Assembly: GCA_022360095.1 (NCBI GenBank)
Contig: JAKSDK010000312.1
Span: 124,001 to 188,000, forward strand
Source of the DNA: Phycisphaerales bacterium
Lineage (GTDB): Bacteria > Planctomycetota > Phycisphaerae > UBA1845 > UTPLA1
DNA: 64,000 bases
Direction of reading: 5' to 3'
Made by a program: the position numbers and the translations under genes. Shown piece by piece: positions 46,385 to 54,689 of this stretch. How positions within the stretch are numbered: the first letter of the stretch is position 1; the number at the start of each line of letters is the position of its first letter. A model generated the notes under the pieces. That model was given only the letters and a program-made list of their open reading frames with translations. It did no database searches and was not told the DNA's origin.

Positions 46385-47659
46385 CTAGTTCAAAGCGGCG
46401 ATGGCCTTTTGATAGACCTCCACGCAATTCCGCGCTGCCCCCTGCCAGGTGAGACGACGGACCTCAAACTGGCCGTGTTCACGAAGGGTCGCCCGCAGTG
46501 GCGGATGCCTGAGCACGGCGATAATCTTGTTGGCCATCTCGTCGATGTCCCAGAAATCCACCTTGAGAACGTGCGTCAGGATCTCCGACACGCCGGACTG
46601 CTTCGAGATGAGCACCGGCACGTCGTGTGACAGGGCTTCCAACGGAGCGATGCCGAAGGGCTCACTCACGCTGGGCATGACATAGAGGTCCGCCATCTTG
46701 TAAACGCGCGCCACGTCGTCGCCGCGCAGAAAGCCGGTGAAGAGGACTTTGCGACCGATTCCCATCTGCGCCGCCATTTCGATGGAGCGGCGGATGAGAT
46801 CGCCGCTGCCGGCCATGATGAAGCGGACGTTCTTCTCATATTCGAGCACTTTTCTGGCCGCGGCCAGGAAGTATTCCGGCCCCTTCTGCATCGTGATCCG
46901 ACCCAGAAAAAGGACAATCTTCTCATCTCGTTCGATCGGTGGGGGCAACGCGTCGTGTTCGCCGTTTCGATCGATGGCGTTGTAAACGACTTCCACTTTG
47001 GCCGCGGAAGCGGCGTAGCGCTTAAGGACGATGTTGCGCGTGAAGTAACTGACCGCAATCACCTTTTCCGCATTTTGAATTCCCATTCGTTCGATGTCGT
47101 AGATCCGTTGATTGACCAGTTCTCCGCTACGGTCGAACTCAGTGGAGTGGACGTGGACGACGAGCGGTTTTCCGCTGATGGCCGATACGGCGATTCCAGC
47201 CGGGTACGTCATCCAATCATGAGCGTGGACGACGTCGAACTTTTCGTCGATCGCCATCTGCGCGGCAATCTTGGCATAACGACGAACCTCCGTAAACAAA
47301 TCCCCTCCGTAGTGACCGGTCATCCCGCCGGCCGATTGGGGGTCATTCGGCACCGCCGTTTCGGCAGCCGGGGCCTGCTGCACAAAGTCCCCCGGGCTGA
47401 TGTACGGCTGCAAGTTGGAGGGAATGCCATGGAATTCGACATGCTGCAAACCGTGAATCTGATAGGCCGGAGAGGTCCTGCAATCGTTCGGCGATTTCAA
47501 TTGGACATGCGTGGCCGACCGGTTGTCCACGGGTTGGGGTAGAACGAAAACGACTTCGTGGCCCAACTGGTCCAGCGCGCGCGTCAGTCCATAACAGGCG
47601 GTGCCCAGGCCGCCGCTGATGAACGGTGGAAACTCCCATCCTAACATGAAGACCTTCAT
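46385..47659 (-). CDS. GT4 glycosyltransferase, glycogen-synthase-like
   Basis: 424 residues in the GT-B fold. The N-terminal domain starts MKVFMLGWEFPPFISGGLGT, the ADP/UDP-sugar-binding loop of glycogen/starch synthases and sucrose-type GT4 enzymes. The C-terminal domain has VLFLGRITMQKGPEYFLAA and the retaining EX7E-type motif in SVSEPFGIAPLEALSHDVPV. With GH57 downstream and a NUDT22-like protein upstream it probably makes an alpha-glucan, but the donor cannot be fixed by eye. Its upstream region is an 8-bp minisatellite beginning 16 nt before the start; there is no obvious Shine-Dalgarno site. Confidence 0.85.
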   Translation of the reverse strand: MKVFMLGWEFPPFISGGLGTACYGLTRALDQLGHEVVFVLPQPVDNRSATHVQLKSPNDCRTSPAYQIHGLQHVEFHGIPSNLQPYISPGDFVQQAPAAETAVPNDPQSAGGMTGHYGGDLFTEVRRYAKIAAQMAIDEKFDVVHAHDWMTYPAGIAVSAISGKPLVVHVHSTEFDRSGELVNQRIYDIERMGIQNAEKVIAVSYFTRNIVLKRYAASAAKVEVVYNAIDRNGEHDALPPPIERDEKIVLFLGRITMQKGPEYFLAAARKVLEYEKNVRFIMAGSGDLIRRSIEMAAQMGIGRKVLFTGFLRGDDVARVYKMADLYVMPSVSEPFGIAPLEALSHDVPVLISKQSGVSEILTHVLKVDFWDIDEMANKIIAVLRHPPLRATLREHGQFEVRRLTWQGAARNCVEVYQKAIAALN

Positions 47660-47674
47660 GGGTATGAGTGAAAC

Positions 47675-47760
47675 GTCAAAACGTCAAAAAGTCAAAAAAT
47701 AAAACGTCAAAACGTCAAAAAATAAAACGTCAAAACGTCAAAAAATCAAAACGTCAAAAC
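47675..47760 (+). repeat. 8-bp minisatellite between NUDT22-like gene and GT4 gene
   Basis: It is made of GTCAAAAC and GTCAAAAA units with two 7-bp ATAAAAC interruptions, the same family as the uvrA minisatellite. It is about 86 nt long and lies immediately 5' of the GT4 start (minus strand), where the ribosome-binding site would be, and 48 nt after the stop of the preceding gene. Confidence 0.9.
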
Positions 47761-47807
47761 GGCAAGAAGAAACGAAACGTGGCAATCGTCGCCTGGACTC
47801 GGTGGTT

Positions 47808-48674
47808 TCACCGAGGGCGTCGCATTTCGTCCGCGGCTTTTTCGTACCAGTCTTGACCCCATCGGAGCCGGCCGTGCAGGAACAGGGCTCCGATGGCGAC
47901 CGGCGCGATCGGACCACAGTTTTTAATGAAAGGAACGATGGCGTCGGGTTCGTCCGGCAGGCTGACGATCTCATCGTGCTCGTCTTTAGATTCGGCGGAG
48001 TTCCATCGAGCCAACAGCTCCTCTGCGGTCAGATCGAGTCTGGCTTCAAAAAGCATTTCCGGCTGGTGGATTTCGTTGTCGCGGATGAGCCCGACACAAA
48101 TCAGATCTCGGAGCTCTTCTCGTGGCAGACAAAGCTCCTCCACCAGCTCCCGGCACAGGCTGCCGAAAGGGTTGATGGAGCCGTCCGGTGTCCGGTCGCG
48201 CTCTTCCAAAGCGCCCCCGAAGGTATGGACGTGGAGGGAATGGTAGGACACCCTCGCCGACCGGCGGCCGTAACAAATCTGGTCATCGGACGTCGTCAGC
48301 GTGGCGGTCGTCCCGATGGGATTGGCGAATCGCTCCCAGCCGAACTCGCCAAGCCTGTGGCGGTTGAAGAGGTTGGTTCCGACAAAGTCGCGGTAGCAGG
48401 TCGGGCCGACGGTCAGATGAAGCTCGGCGGGACGATTGTTGCTCGGCTCCGTCACGTCATGGCGCACGTACCGCATCAGCGGGCCGTTAAACAGCAAACG
48501 GTCCGTTCCCTTGGCCAGCGCCGTCTGGCGCTCCCACTCCGCCTCGATCAGGGCGTCGAGCTCCGGTGTCGTCGGCCGCGGCGACGGATCGAGCGTCACA
48601 CGCACTTGGGAAGGGGGATATCGGCCGATGACATCGACCACGAAGGGCAGGCTTGGGGCATTGTGCGGTTTCAT
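47808..48674 (-). CDS. NUDT22-like Nudix protein
   Basis: 288 residues from ATG 48674, with GAAGGA six bases upstream; an ATG at 48710 would add 12. The order of segments resembles animal NUDT22, a UDP-glucose/UDP-galactose hydrolase: WERQTALAKGTDRLLFNG, VGPTCYRDFVGTN, SFHVHTFGG-type start of the Nudix region, RELVEELCLPREEL, VGLIRDNEIHQPEMLFEARL, then GPIAPVAIGALFLHG. The Nudix box itself is degenerate in its first half but keeps REL-EE. The cytoplasmic enzyme could remove nucleotide sugars that feed the next gene, a GT4 synthase. The match is from memory and not a search. Confidence 0.65.
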   Translation of the reverse strand: MKPHNAPSLPFVVDVIGRYPPSQVRVTLDPSPRPTTPELDALIEAEWERQTALAKGTDRLLFNGPLMRYVRHDVTEPSNNRPAELHLTVGPTCYRDFVGTNLFNRHRLGEFGWERFANPIGTTATLTTSDDQICYGRRSARVSYHSLHVHTFGGALEERDRTPDGSINPFGSLCRELVEELCLPREELRDLICVGLIRDNEIHQPEMLFEARLDLTAEELLARWNSAESKDEHDEIVSLPDEPDAIVPFIKNCGPIAPVAIGALFLHGRLRWGQDWYEKAADEMRRPR

Positions 48675-48814
48675 GCCGTCCTTCGTAGCTGTTCGAATGG
48701 GAGCCGTCAATTGGCGGGAAGGCTGCTCGACAGTGTATTACAAAATGTGAGGCGGATTTGACGTTCGACGAAAAGATCTACGGAGACGACGTTCAGTCGT
48801 GTGTGGATCGCGTC

Positions 48815-51094
48815 CTAGGGTCCTGAGCAGGGGCCTGCATTGAGCAACTCGGAGACGAAACCGTCGACGTCCGTCATGGTTAACGGCAGGCCGCTTGCGT
48901 CCATATCGGCGCAGCCGTTCGCGATTTCCAGACCCACACAGGCGTTGACGAAACTTTGAATGTCGGCGGCATCGACGCCGCCGTCGCCGTTCATGTCTCC
49001 GAGACACGTGGGGCATTCGCACTCGTCGGGAATTCCGTTTCCGTTGACGTCTTCGCTGGTAGCCGGGTCGTCGTTCGCTTCGACGTGAAAGCTCCACTCT
49101 CGTAGGAACCCGTTGCTCTGACCCGGAAAGGCGTCCTCGATGCTGAGCGTCCACGTGCCGAACGGGTCCTGCCCATCGAAAGCGGACAGCATGCCGCCCC
49201 CTGTGCTCGTCGGTGTGATGATCCCGGTTGTGGGCGCCCCGCATACCCGAGGGCTGCCTTCGTCATCGAAAGTCGCGAGGATATGATCGGCTGCGCCGCA
49301 GTCCTGATTCCAGAGCAGAACTTCCGTGCCGTTGTGCTCGATTCGCATGATAATGTCGCTGACCCAGGGGTGTCGAATGTCGACACTGACGTTCACATCA
49401 GCGATCAATCCCCCGTCCGACACTTCAATCGAATGCGAAATGTTGTTGGGTCCGAACGTGATGAACAACAGGCCGCTGGGATAATCGTGTGAACCGCCGG
49501 GAATGGTGGTCACGTCACAATCGTCGGGAATGTCGTTGGTATTGCAGTCCGGCTGGGCTTCACAGGCGTCAATCGTTCCGTTGCGATCGCAGTCGTTTTC
49601 ACAATCGTCCGGGATTTCATTTGCATTGCAGTCATTCCCCAGGGCGTCGCACACGTCGAAAATACCGTTCTCGTTACAATCTCCGGCCGATTCGCAGGCG
49701 TCGATGATCATGTTGCCGTTGCAGTCGTTTCCATCCAGGTCACATGTGTCGACGATCCCGTTGTCGTCGCAGTCGAGGTTTTCGAGATCGCAATCGTCGG
49801 GAATGCCGTTGCCGTTGCAGTCGTTGCCGTCAAGCTGACACGCGTCCATGACGCCGTCGCTGTTGCAATCCAGAGATGGGTCGGCTGCGATTTCGTCATC
49901 ATCGGGAACTCCGCTGCCGTCGCAGTCGATTCGACCCGGCGCGACGAGTTGCGCGAACGCAGTGTCCGGGCCGTCGCCGGGCTTGAACCGCCGCATGCGC
50001 GCGGTACTCCCGACCGGTGCGACGTCCGCGTCGAACCAGAAGTTGTGCATTGTGCCCCAGCGGATCGCGTTTGCGTTCGGGTTGTCGGGGAACGAATCGG
50101 TAATCCAGGTCAGAGAGGCCGAATCGATGTACGAAATCCAGGGCGCATTGGACGGATCATCGACATACCCTTCGTCGTGATTGGGAGCGGCATGAAAGCC
50201 GACGTTGGAAATGTTGGCTGATCCGATGGGCACGGTGAAGGAGCGGACGGCCCGTTCGCTGTTCATGTTATACACGGCATATTCATATCGATACTGATCA
50301 CCACCGAGTTCACGAGCTTTATGGGCGACAATGAGCCGGCCGTCCTGCGGCCAACTGTCGATGATGGCGAACGAGGCCCCATCCCAGCTAAAGATGGCGG
50401 GCATCTCCTGTTGTGTCGGTCCGACGTTGGTAAACACCCAGTTGCTTGAATCACCGGACACGCTGATTTCGCGATAGGATGTGTTGTTGTTGCCGTTGCC
50501 GGCCTGCGCGTCATCGGCGGCAACGTATTGCCCTTCGACGAAATAACGCGCTCCGGCGTTGCCAAGGTCCGCGTGTTTTACTTGAAGGCCGTGGGCAATG
50601 TCGCTGTGTAGGTGTCCGGTGTGCACGTCGGCCGTGGCGGCGTCGAAGTAACCGGTAACCGGGTTGATCTTGCTACGGGCCCCTAGAAAAGGTCCCGCGT
50701 TCAGGCCGGCGCCATAGGGGTCGGAGCATCCGACGCCGAGCACGCTGCCCAGGTTGCCGTCGCACACGCCACAGATGCCGTTGTTTGTTGCAAGAAAACC
50801 GTGTTTGACCCACGCTTGTCCGATTTGCTCCAGACGATCGTTTTTGAGCCGGTACATGTTCTGCGCGATGACCGGGTGTTGGTTGCTGGGCAAGGCCTGC
50901 CATTGAAGGAACGTGTCACCCGCGTTGCAGGAGGTCGTGGCAACGGACAATGCGGCCGTCTCGGCGTTGCGTGAATAGTCTGTGGTCACGGGCAGGTCCG
51001 CAACGATGACGTCCGGTCCTTCCGCCAGGGCGGTTTTCAATGATGACAAGCCCGTGCAAATGACGGTCAGCGCAATCCATTTTCCTGCGCTCAT
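48815..51094 (-). CDS. Secreted multidomain protein with DCNxN repeats, P-domain and dockerin-like tail
   Basis: 759 residues with a signal peptide (MSAGKWIALTVICTGLSSLKTALA). Residues ~25-380 form an unrecognised N-terminal domain with paired Cys. Then come about nine Cys/Asp repeats (DCNGNGIPDDCD, DCDDNGIVDTCD, DCNANEIPDDCE) that bind calcium in thrombospondin-like modules. A proprotein-convertase P-domain-like segment (DIRHPWVSDIIMRIEHNGTE, FDGQDPFGTWTLSIED) follows. The tail is dockerin-like (CLGDMNGDGGVDAADIQSF). No protease domain is seen, so the P-domain may serve adhesion. It is presumably extracellular; no neighbour suggests a pathway. Confidence 0.85.
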   Translation of the reverse strand: MSAGKWIALTVICTGLSSLKTALAEGPDVIVADLPVTTDYSRNAETAALSVATTSCNAGDTFLQWQALPSNQHPVIAQNMYRLKNDRLEQIGQAWVKHGFLATNNGICGVCDGNLGSVLGVGCSDPYGAGLNAGPFLGARSKINPVTGYFDAATADVHTGHLHSDIAHGLQVKHADLGNAGARYFVEGQYVAADDAQAGNGNNNTSYREISVSGDSSNWVFTNVGPTQQEMPAIFSWDGASFAIIDSWPQDGRLIVAHKARELGGDQYRYEYAVYNMNSERAVRSFTVPIGSANISNVGFHAAPNHDEGYVDDPSNAPWISYIDSASLTWITDSFPDNPNANAIRWGTMHNFWFDADVAPVGSTARMRRFKPGDGPDTAFAQLVAPGRIDCDGSGVPDDDEIAADPSLDCNSDGVMDACQLDGNDCNGNGIPDDCDLENLDCDDNGIVDTCDLDGNDCNGNMIIDACESAGDCNENGIFDVCDALGNDCNANEIPDDCENDCDRNGTIDACEAQPDCNTNDIPDDCDVTTIPGGSHDYPSGLLFITFGPNNISHSIEVSDGGLIADVNVSVDIRHPWVSDIIMRIEHNGTEVLLWNQDCGAADHILATFDDEGSPRVCGAPTTGIITPTSTGGGMLSAFDGQDPFGTWTLSIEDAFPGQSNGFLREWSFHVEANDDPATSEDVNGNGIPDECECPTCLGDMNGDGGVDAADIQSFVNACVGLEIANGCADMDASGLPLTMTDVDGFVSELLNAGPCSGP

Positions 51095-51257
51095 CCGGAC
51101 AGCTCCGATTCAGGTCAAAGAGGATGGATCAGAAATCGGCGGGTGCATACCCACCCCTCCACACGTCGCCGAATAAATTCTAGGCCGCTCAAGGCGACGT
51201 ATCACCGGGTTGGCCCACCAAGTACCTATATTATGAAACTCAGCGAGTATGGGTCAA

Positions 51258-51677
<420 letters not shown>

Positions 51678-51796
51678 GTCTTCATTTTTGCGTGGGGGCC
51701 TTCGCGATGCAACGGCGCAGACGCCTGCTCAGATGAGAGTCGCGGTTTACTTTGATATCAGCCCGGCGTGACGCGGAGTGGGCTATGCCTCATCGA

Positions 51797-53920
51797 TCAT
51801 GGTGTCGGTGCCGCCGAGTTTTGGATCTCGCGCCAGATGATCACTTTCTTCTGCGACGAAGGAGGCGCCCAGAAACCGGTCAGGAAAAAGGAATGAGGAT
51901 CGCTGACATCCTGGTGGTAAACCTGGATGGTGGAGTTGGCGTCTGCGGTGGCATGAAATCGGGCGAAATCACCGCCGCCCGACTCAGGTTCCTGAAGATC
52001 CAGGGTTCTCCCCAGCGACGAGCCTTTTTCTCGAACGCCCATGTAATTTTCTTCGGACGTATCCTGATTCATGGGGGTCACGTCCACGACCGCATGGGCC
52101 GGCACGTTGAAACCGCTCAGGTCCTTGTCCTGCCAGGTCCCGTCCGTCGTTGGCGAGGTGATCGTATCGAATGATTCCGTATAGGTTCCCGGCGGGTCCG
52201 ACCAATAGCCCATCAGGTAGAAATCGATGTCCGTATTGCTTTCGGCGTAGGCTTCGATCGTCGCGTTGGTCGTTGAGTCGGCGACCACGATCATTGACGC
52301 CACGTCGTCTCCGCCGGATTCCGCTTCATGGAGGTCCAAGCGTCTTTCGAGACTGGAGCCTCGGGTACGCAGTCCCACTTCGCGCTCGGCGGACGAATTG
52401 TTGTTTACGATGACGAACTCGGTGACCTCCGCCGTGCCGATGTAGCTTTTGAGGTCGATTTCCTGCCAGGAGCCGCTCCCGCCCGCTTTGAAGGAATTGT
52501 ACATTTCCCGATAGGTTCCGCAGTTCCAATAGCCCAGTATCACGAAGTCTACGCTGCTCGTGTTGTCGGAGTAGTGTTCGATTTGAGAATTGGTGTCCGC
52601 CTGGACATGCATGACCATGACGTCTTCACCGCCGCTCTCCGGCTCATGAAGCAGGATTCGCCGATTCAGGCTGGAGCCGACCGCGCGGACGCCTCCCCAG
52701 CGTTCGCCGCTCGAGTAGCCGTTGCGGACGGCGACTTCGAGCACGGCATCCGCCGGGATGTTATAGGGCGATCCGCTAAGGTCCATGACCTGCCAGGTGT
52801 CGGCGCTCGTCGCCGACCATGTCTGAAAGCGCTCGATATAGAAACAGCCCTCTGCGTGCATCGCGGCGGAGGTTGAGCCGAGGCGCGTGGCGGTCGTCGA
52901 GACGCCGCCGGTGTCCAGGCTGACGGTGAACTTGTCTCCATCCGACAGCGAGGAAAAGTCGGCCCGCAAGATGAAATGCGTAGGCGCCGAAACGTTAAAA
53001 TTACTTGTAAATGTGAGCGTGCCGGCCGCATGATTGACCGTGCCGTTGCCGCCGACTTTGGAGTTTTCGCCGCCGCTGATCACCCCATTCGCGTTGCTGT
53101 CAATGACAAGCTCAACGTTATTCCAATCGCTGTCGGTCAGCCCGGCATGGTTCGAGAGGTCGAACACCAGTTGGGTGACCGTGACGGTATCGCTGAACGG
53201 ATCAAGCTTGAAGGCATAGAGCTCCGCGTCGGTTTCACCGCCCGATTCGGTGAAGGCGTCCGGTTCCTGACCGGCGTCATGATCTGAGAGCATCAACGCC
53301 GGACCGGGCGTATATTCGATGTGGAGCAACGGGGCAGTTGCCGAGCCGCCGCCGCCGTCATCGTCATCGCCGCTGCCGCTGTCGTATGAGACGACCATAC
53401 GCTTGCCGTTTAAATCGTCTGATCGAAGCATGATGACCATCGAATTGCCGCTGGACCACCCCCCGCGATCGACGATTTCCTGGATAATCGTTTTTAGCTC
53501 AGGTGTCTGGTAGACCTGGTTCGACGTCCAATTGGGAACGTTGTTCCAAGTGACCGATGCGCTGGTTTTCGGTCTGCCTGAGATGCTACTACTGCCCGAG
53601 AACTCAGAGGTCGTATCTGCGTCCTGACCGAAGATCGTCAAATCCGTGTTTTCTGAATTCGAGTCGGCTGCCCTCATTTCGACATAGGCGGCAGTGATAT
53701 TAGCACCCTGCGGAACGTTCACGTTTCGGAAACGAAAGCCGACGTAGTCCATTTGGCCCAGCTCGAGTTTGCTGTTCCATGTTCCGCCGTCTTCCTCGGC
53801 GTCGTCCTTGCTTCGGTTGACGCGGACTTCAAACGTGGTGACGGAGGCATCTGCGGTCGAGGTCGGGAGAAACCAAGACAGGACGATACAAGCCGACAAT
53901 GTCAGCACGAAGGGCTTCAT
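51797..53920 (-). CDS. Secreted protein with DNRLRE-like head and three ~110-residue repeats
   Basis: 707 residues from ATG 53920, preceded by AGGAGGAAAAGTG; the frame is open to 54343 without a better start. A signal peptide (MKPFVLTLSACIVLSWFLP) leads to a beta-sandwich of the type found at ends of secreted polysaccharide-active proteins (FEVRVNRSKDDAEEDG, WNNVPNWTSNQVYQTP, VVSYDSGSG). An Asp/Gly linker and a second domain follow, with a calcium-like LVIDSNANGVISGGEN. Then three homologous modules share a GSSLxRRxxLHExESGGxD core (GSSLNRRILLHEPESGG, GSSLERRLDLHEAESGG, GSSLGRTLDLQEPESGG) and a DFxLxGYW end. The modules' function is unknown; they look like a carbohydrate-binding or adhesion repeat. 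Confidence 0.82.
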   Translation of the reverse strand: MKPFVLTLSACIVLSWFLPTSTADASVTTFEVRVNRSKDDAEEDGGTWNSKLELGQMDYVGFRFRNVNVPQGANITAAYVEMRAADSNSENTDLTIFGQDADTTSEFSGSSSISGRPKTSASVTWNNVPNWTSNQVYQTPELKTIIQEIVDRGGWSSGNSMVIMLRSDDLNGKRMVVSYDSGSGDDDDGGGGSATAPLLHIEYTPGPALMLSDHDAGQEPDAFTESGGETDAELYAFKLDPFSDTVTVTQLVFDLSNHAGLTDSDWNNVELVIDSNANGVISGGENSKVGGNGTVNHAAGTLTFTSNFNVSAPTHFILRADFSSLSDGDKFTVSLDTGGVSTTATRLGSTSAAMHAEGCFYIERFQTWSATSADTWQVMDLSGSPYNIPADAVLEVAVRNGYSSGERWGGVRAVGSSLNRRILLHEPESGGEDVMVMHVQADTNSQIEHYSDNTSSVDFVILGYWNCGTYREMYNSFKAGGSGSWQEIDLKSYIGTAEVTEFVIVNNNSSAEREVGLRTRGSSLERRLDLHEAESGGDDVASMIVVADSTTNATIEAYAESNTDIDFYLMGYWSDPPGTYTESFDTITSPTTDGTWQDKDLSGFNVPAHAVVDVTPMNQDTSEENYMGVREKGSSLGRTLDLQEPESGGGDFARFHATADANSTIQVYHQDVSDPHSFFLTGFWAPPSSQKKVIIWREIQNSAAPTP

Positions 53921-54203
53921 CACTTTTCCTCCTATGGCAGTGAACCTAGCCTCATCTTCGTCGATAATACGATTCAAATTTTGTCCAGAAAAAAAATACG
54001 TGCGCGTATCGGACGGAGATCGGTCGGGTTCGAATAGACAAACGTCAAATATCAGAACGAGCCGATCGATGGCGGGGAGGCCGGTCTGTACCGGACGTGC
54101 TCCGACAGTCGTCCCGGGTTCGGATAGGTCCCCTTTGCTGTCCGGATTTTCGGCCCTGACGCGTTTTTGGCCGGCCCCGCTGTGCTCAAAAGCGACGTGG
54201 ATT

Positions 54204-54237
54204 AAAGCCCCGTTCAGGCATGCCTGAACGGGGCTTT
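54204..54237. terminator. Perfect 17-bp palindrome, bidirectional terminator type
   Basis: AAAGCCCCGTTCAGGCA is followed directly by its reverse complement, ending CTTT. With A residues before and T residues after, it could terminate in both directions. It is not just after any recognised gene: the nearest starts are divergent, 284 nt and 453 nt away. Confidence 0.65.
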
Positions 54238-54310
54238 TCGACATTGAACGGCGCACAAGCTCGTTTTCGGGGTGCCCCCCGGCCTTCACGGCGGGATGCC
54301 CAATGACAAA

Positions 54311-54346
54311 GGGATGGCTCAAGCGGTCCGCCGCTTTCGCCATCCC
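54311..54346. other. Long hairpin of unknown role upstream of a lipoprotein gene
   Basis: GGGATGGC and AAGCGG pair with CCGCTT and GCCATCCC around a TCCG loop. Only the symmetrical TC/TC pair in the middle fails, giving a 14-bp helix. The flanking sequence is G/C-rich (CCCCCCGGCC before, CTGCCGCGC after). It has no T-run and is followed by purine-rich sequence. It could be part of a structured RNA leader; it resembles no known riboswitch that I can recall. Confidence 0.5.
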
Positions 54347-54689
54347 TGCCGCGCTAGGAGAGAAGGAGGAAGATTAAGTCATTCATACGATGGGGATCGG
54401 AGGATGTTCACGGTTCAGGAGGTTTTTTTGCATGTTTCCATGGGAATCCATGGCCGGACGGCCTGGTTTGAGTAGGGGGGGACTCTTAAATCGGACATGA
54501 CCCTCTCGCCCGAACGATTGCAGATTGTGTGTAAGATGGTTTAGAATCAAGGGATAGCGTCAAAGACGCGACCCGCCTAGGCTCATGGTTGGAGAAAAGA
54601 CTCCGGGGGACAGGACCAAACCTCGCCACTGGTTGTCCTTAAGGATCATTCCCACTCGCTGTGTTCAGATGGTTGAGGAGAAGAGGGTT

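Larger units (their letters stand above)
53921..54689. other. Intergenic region, ~770 nt, with two strong hairpins
   Basis: Between the leftward repeat protein and the rightward lipoprotein. It contains a perfect 17-bp palindrome with flanking A/T runs (54204-54237) and a long perfect hairpin (54311-54346). A GGAGAGAAGGAGGAAG stretch at 54357-54372 looks like a ribosome-binding site, but no convincing reading frame follows it. The first 280 nt could hold a small RNA ending at the palindrome. Divergent promoters are expected. Confidence 0.5.

Noticed and set aside
54357..54480. Small gene after GGAGAGAAGGAGGAAG
   Set aside because: The first ATG is over 15 nt away and the short frame has no conserved or membrane features.
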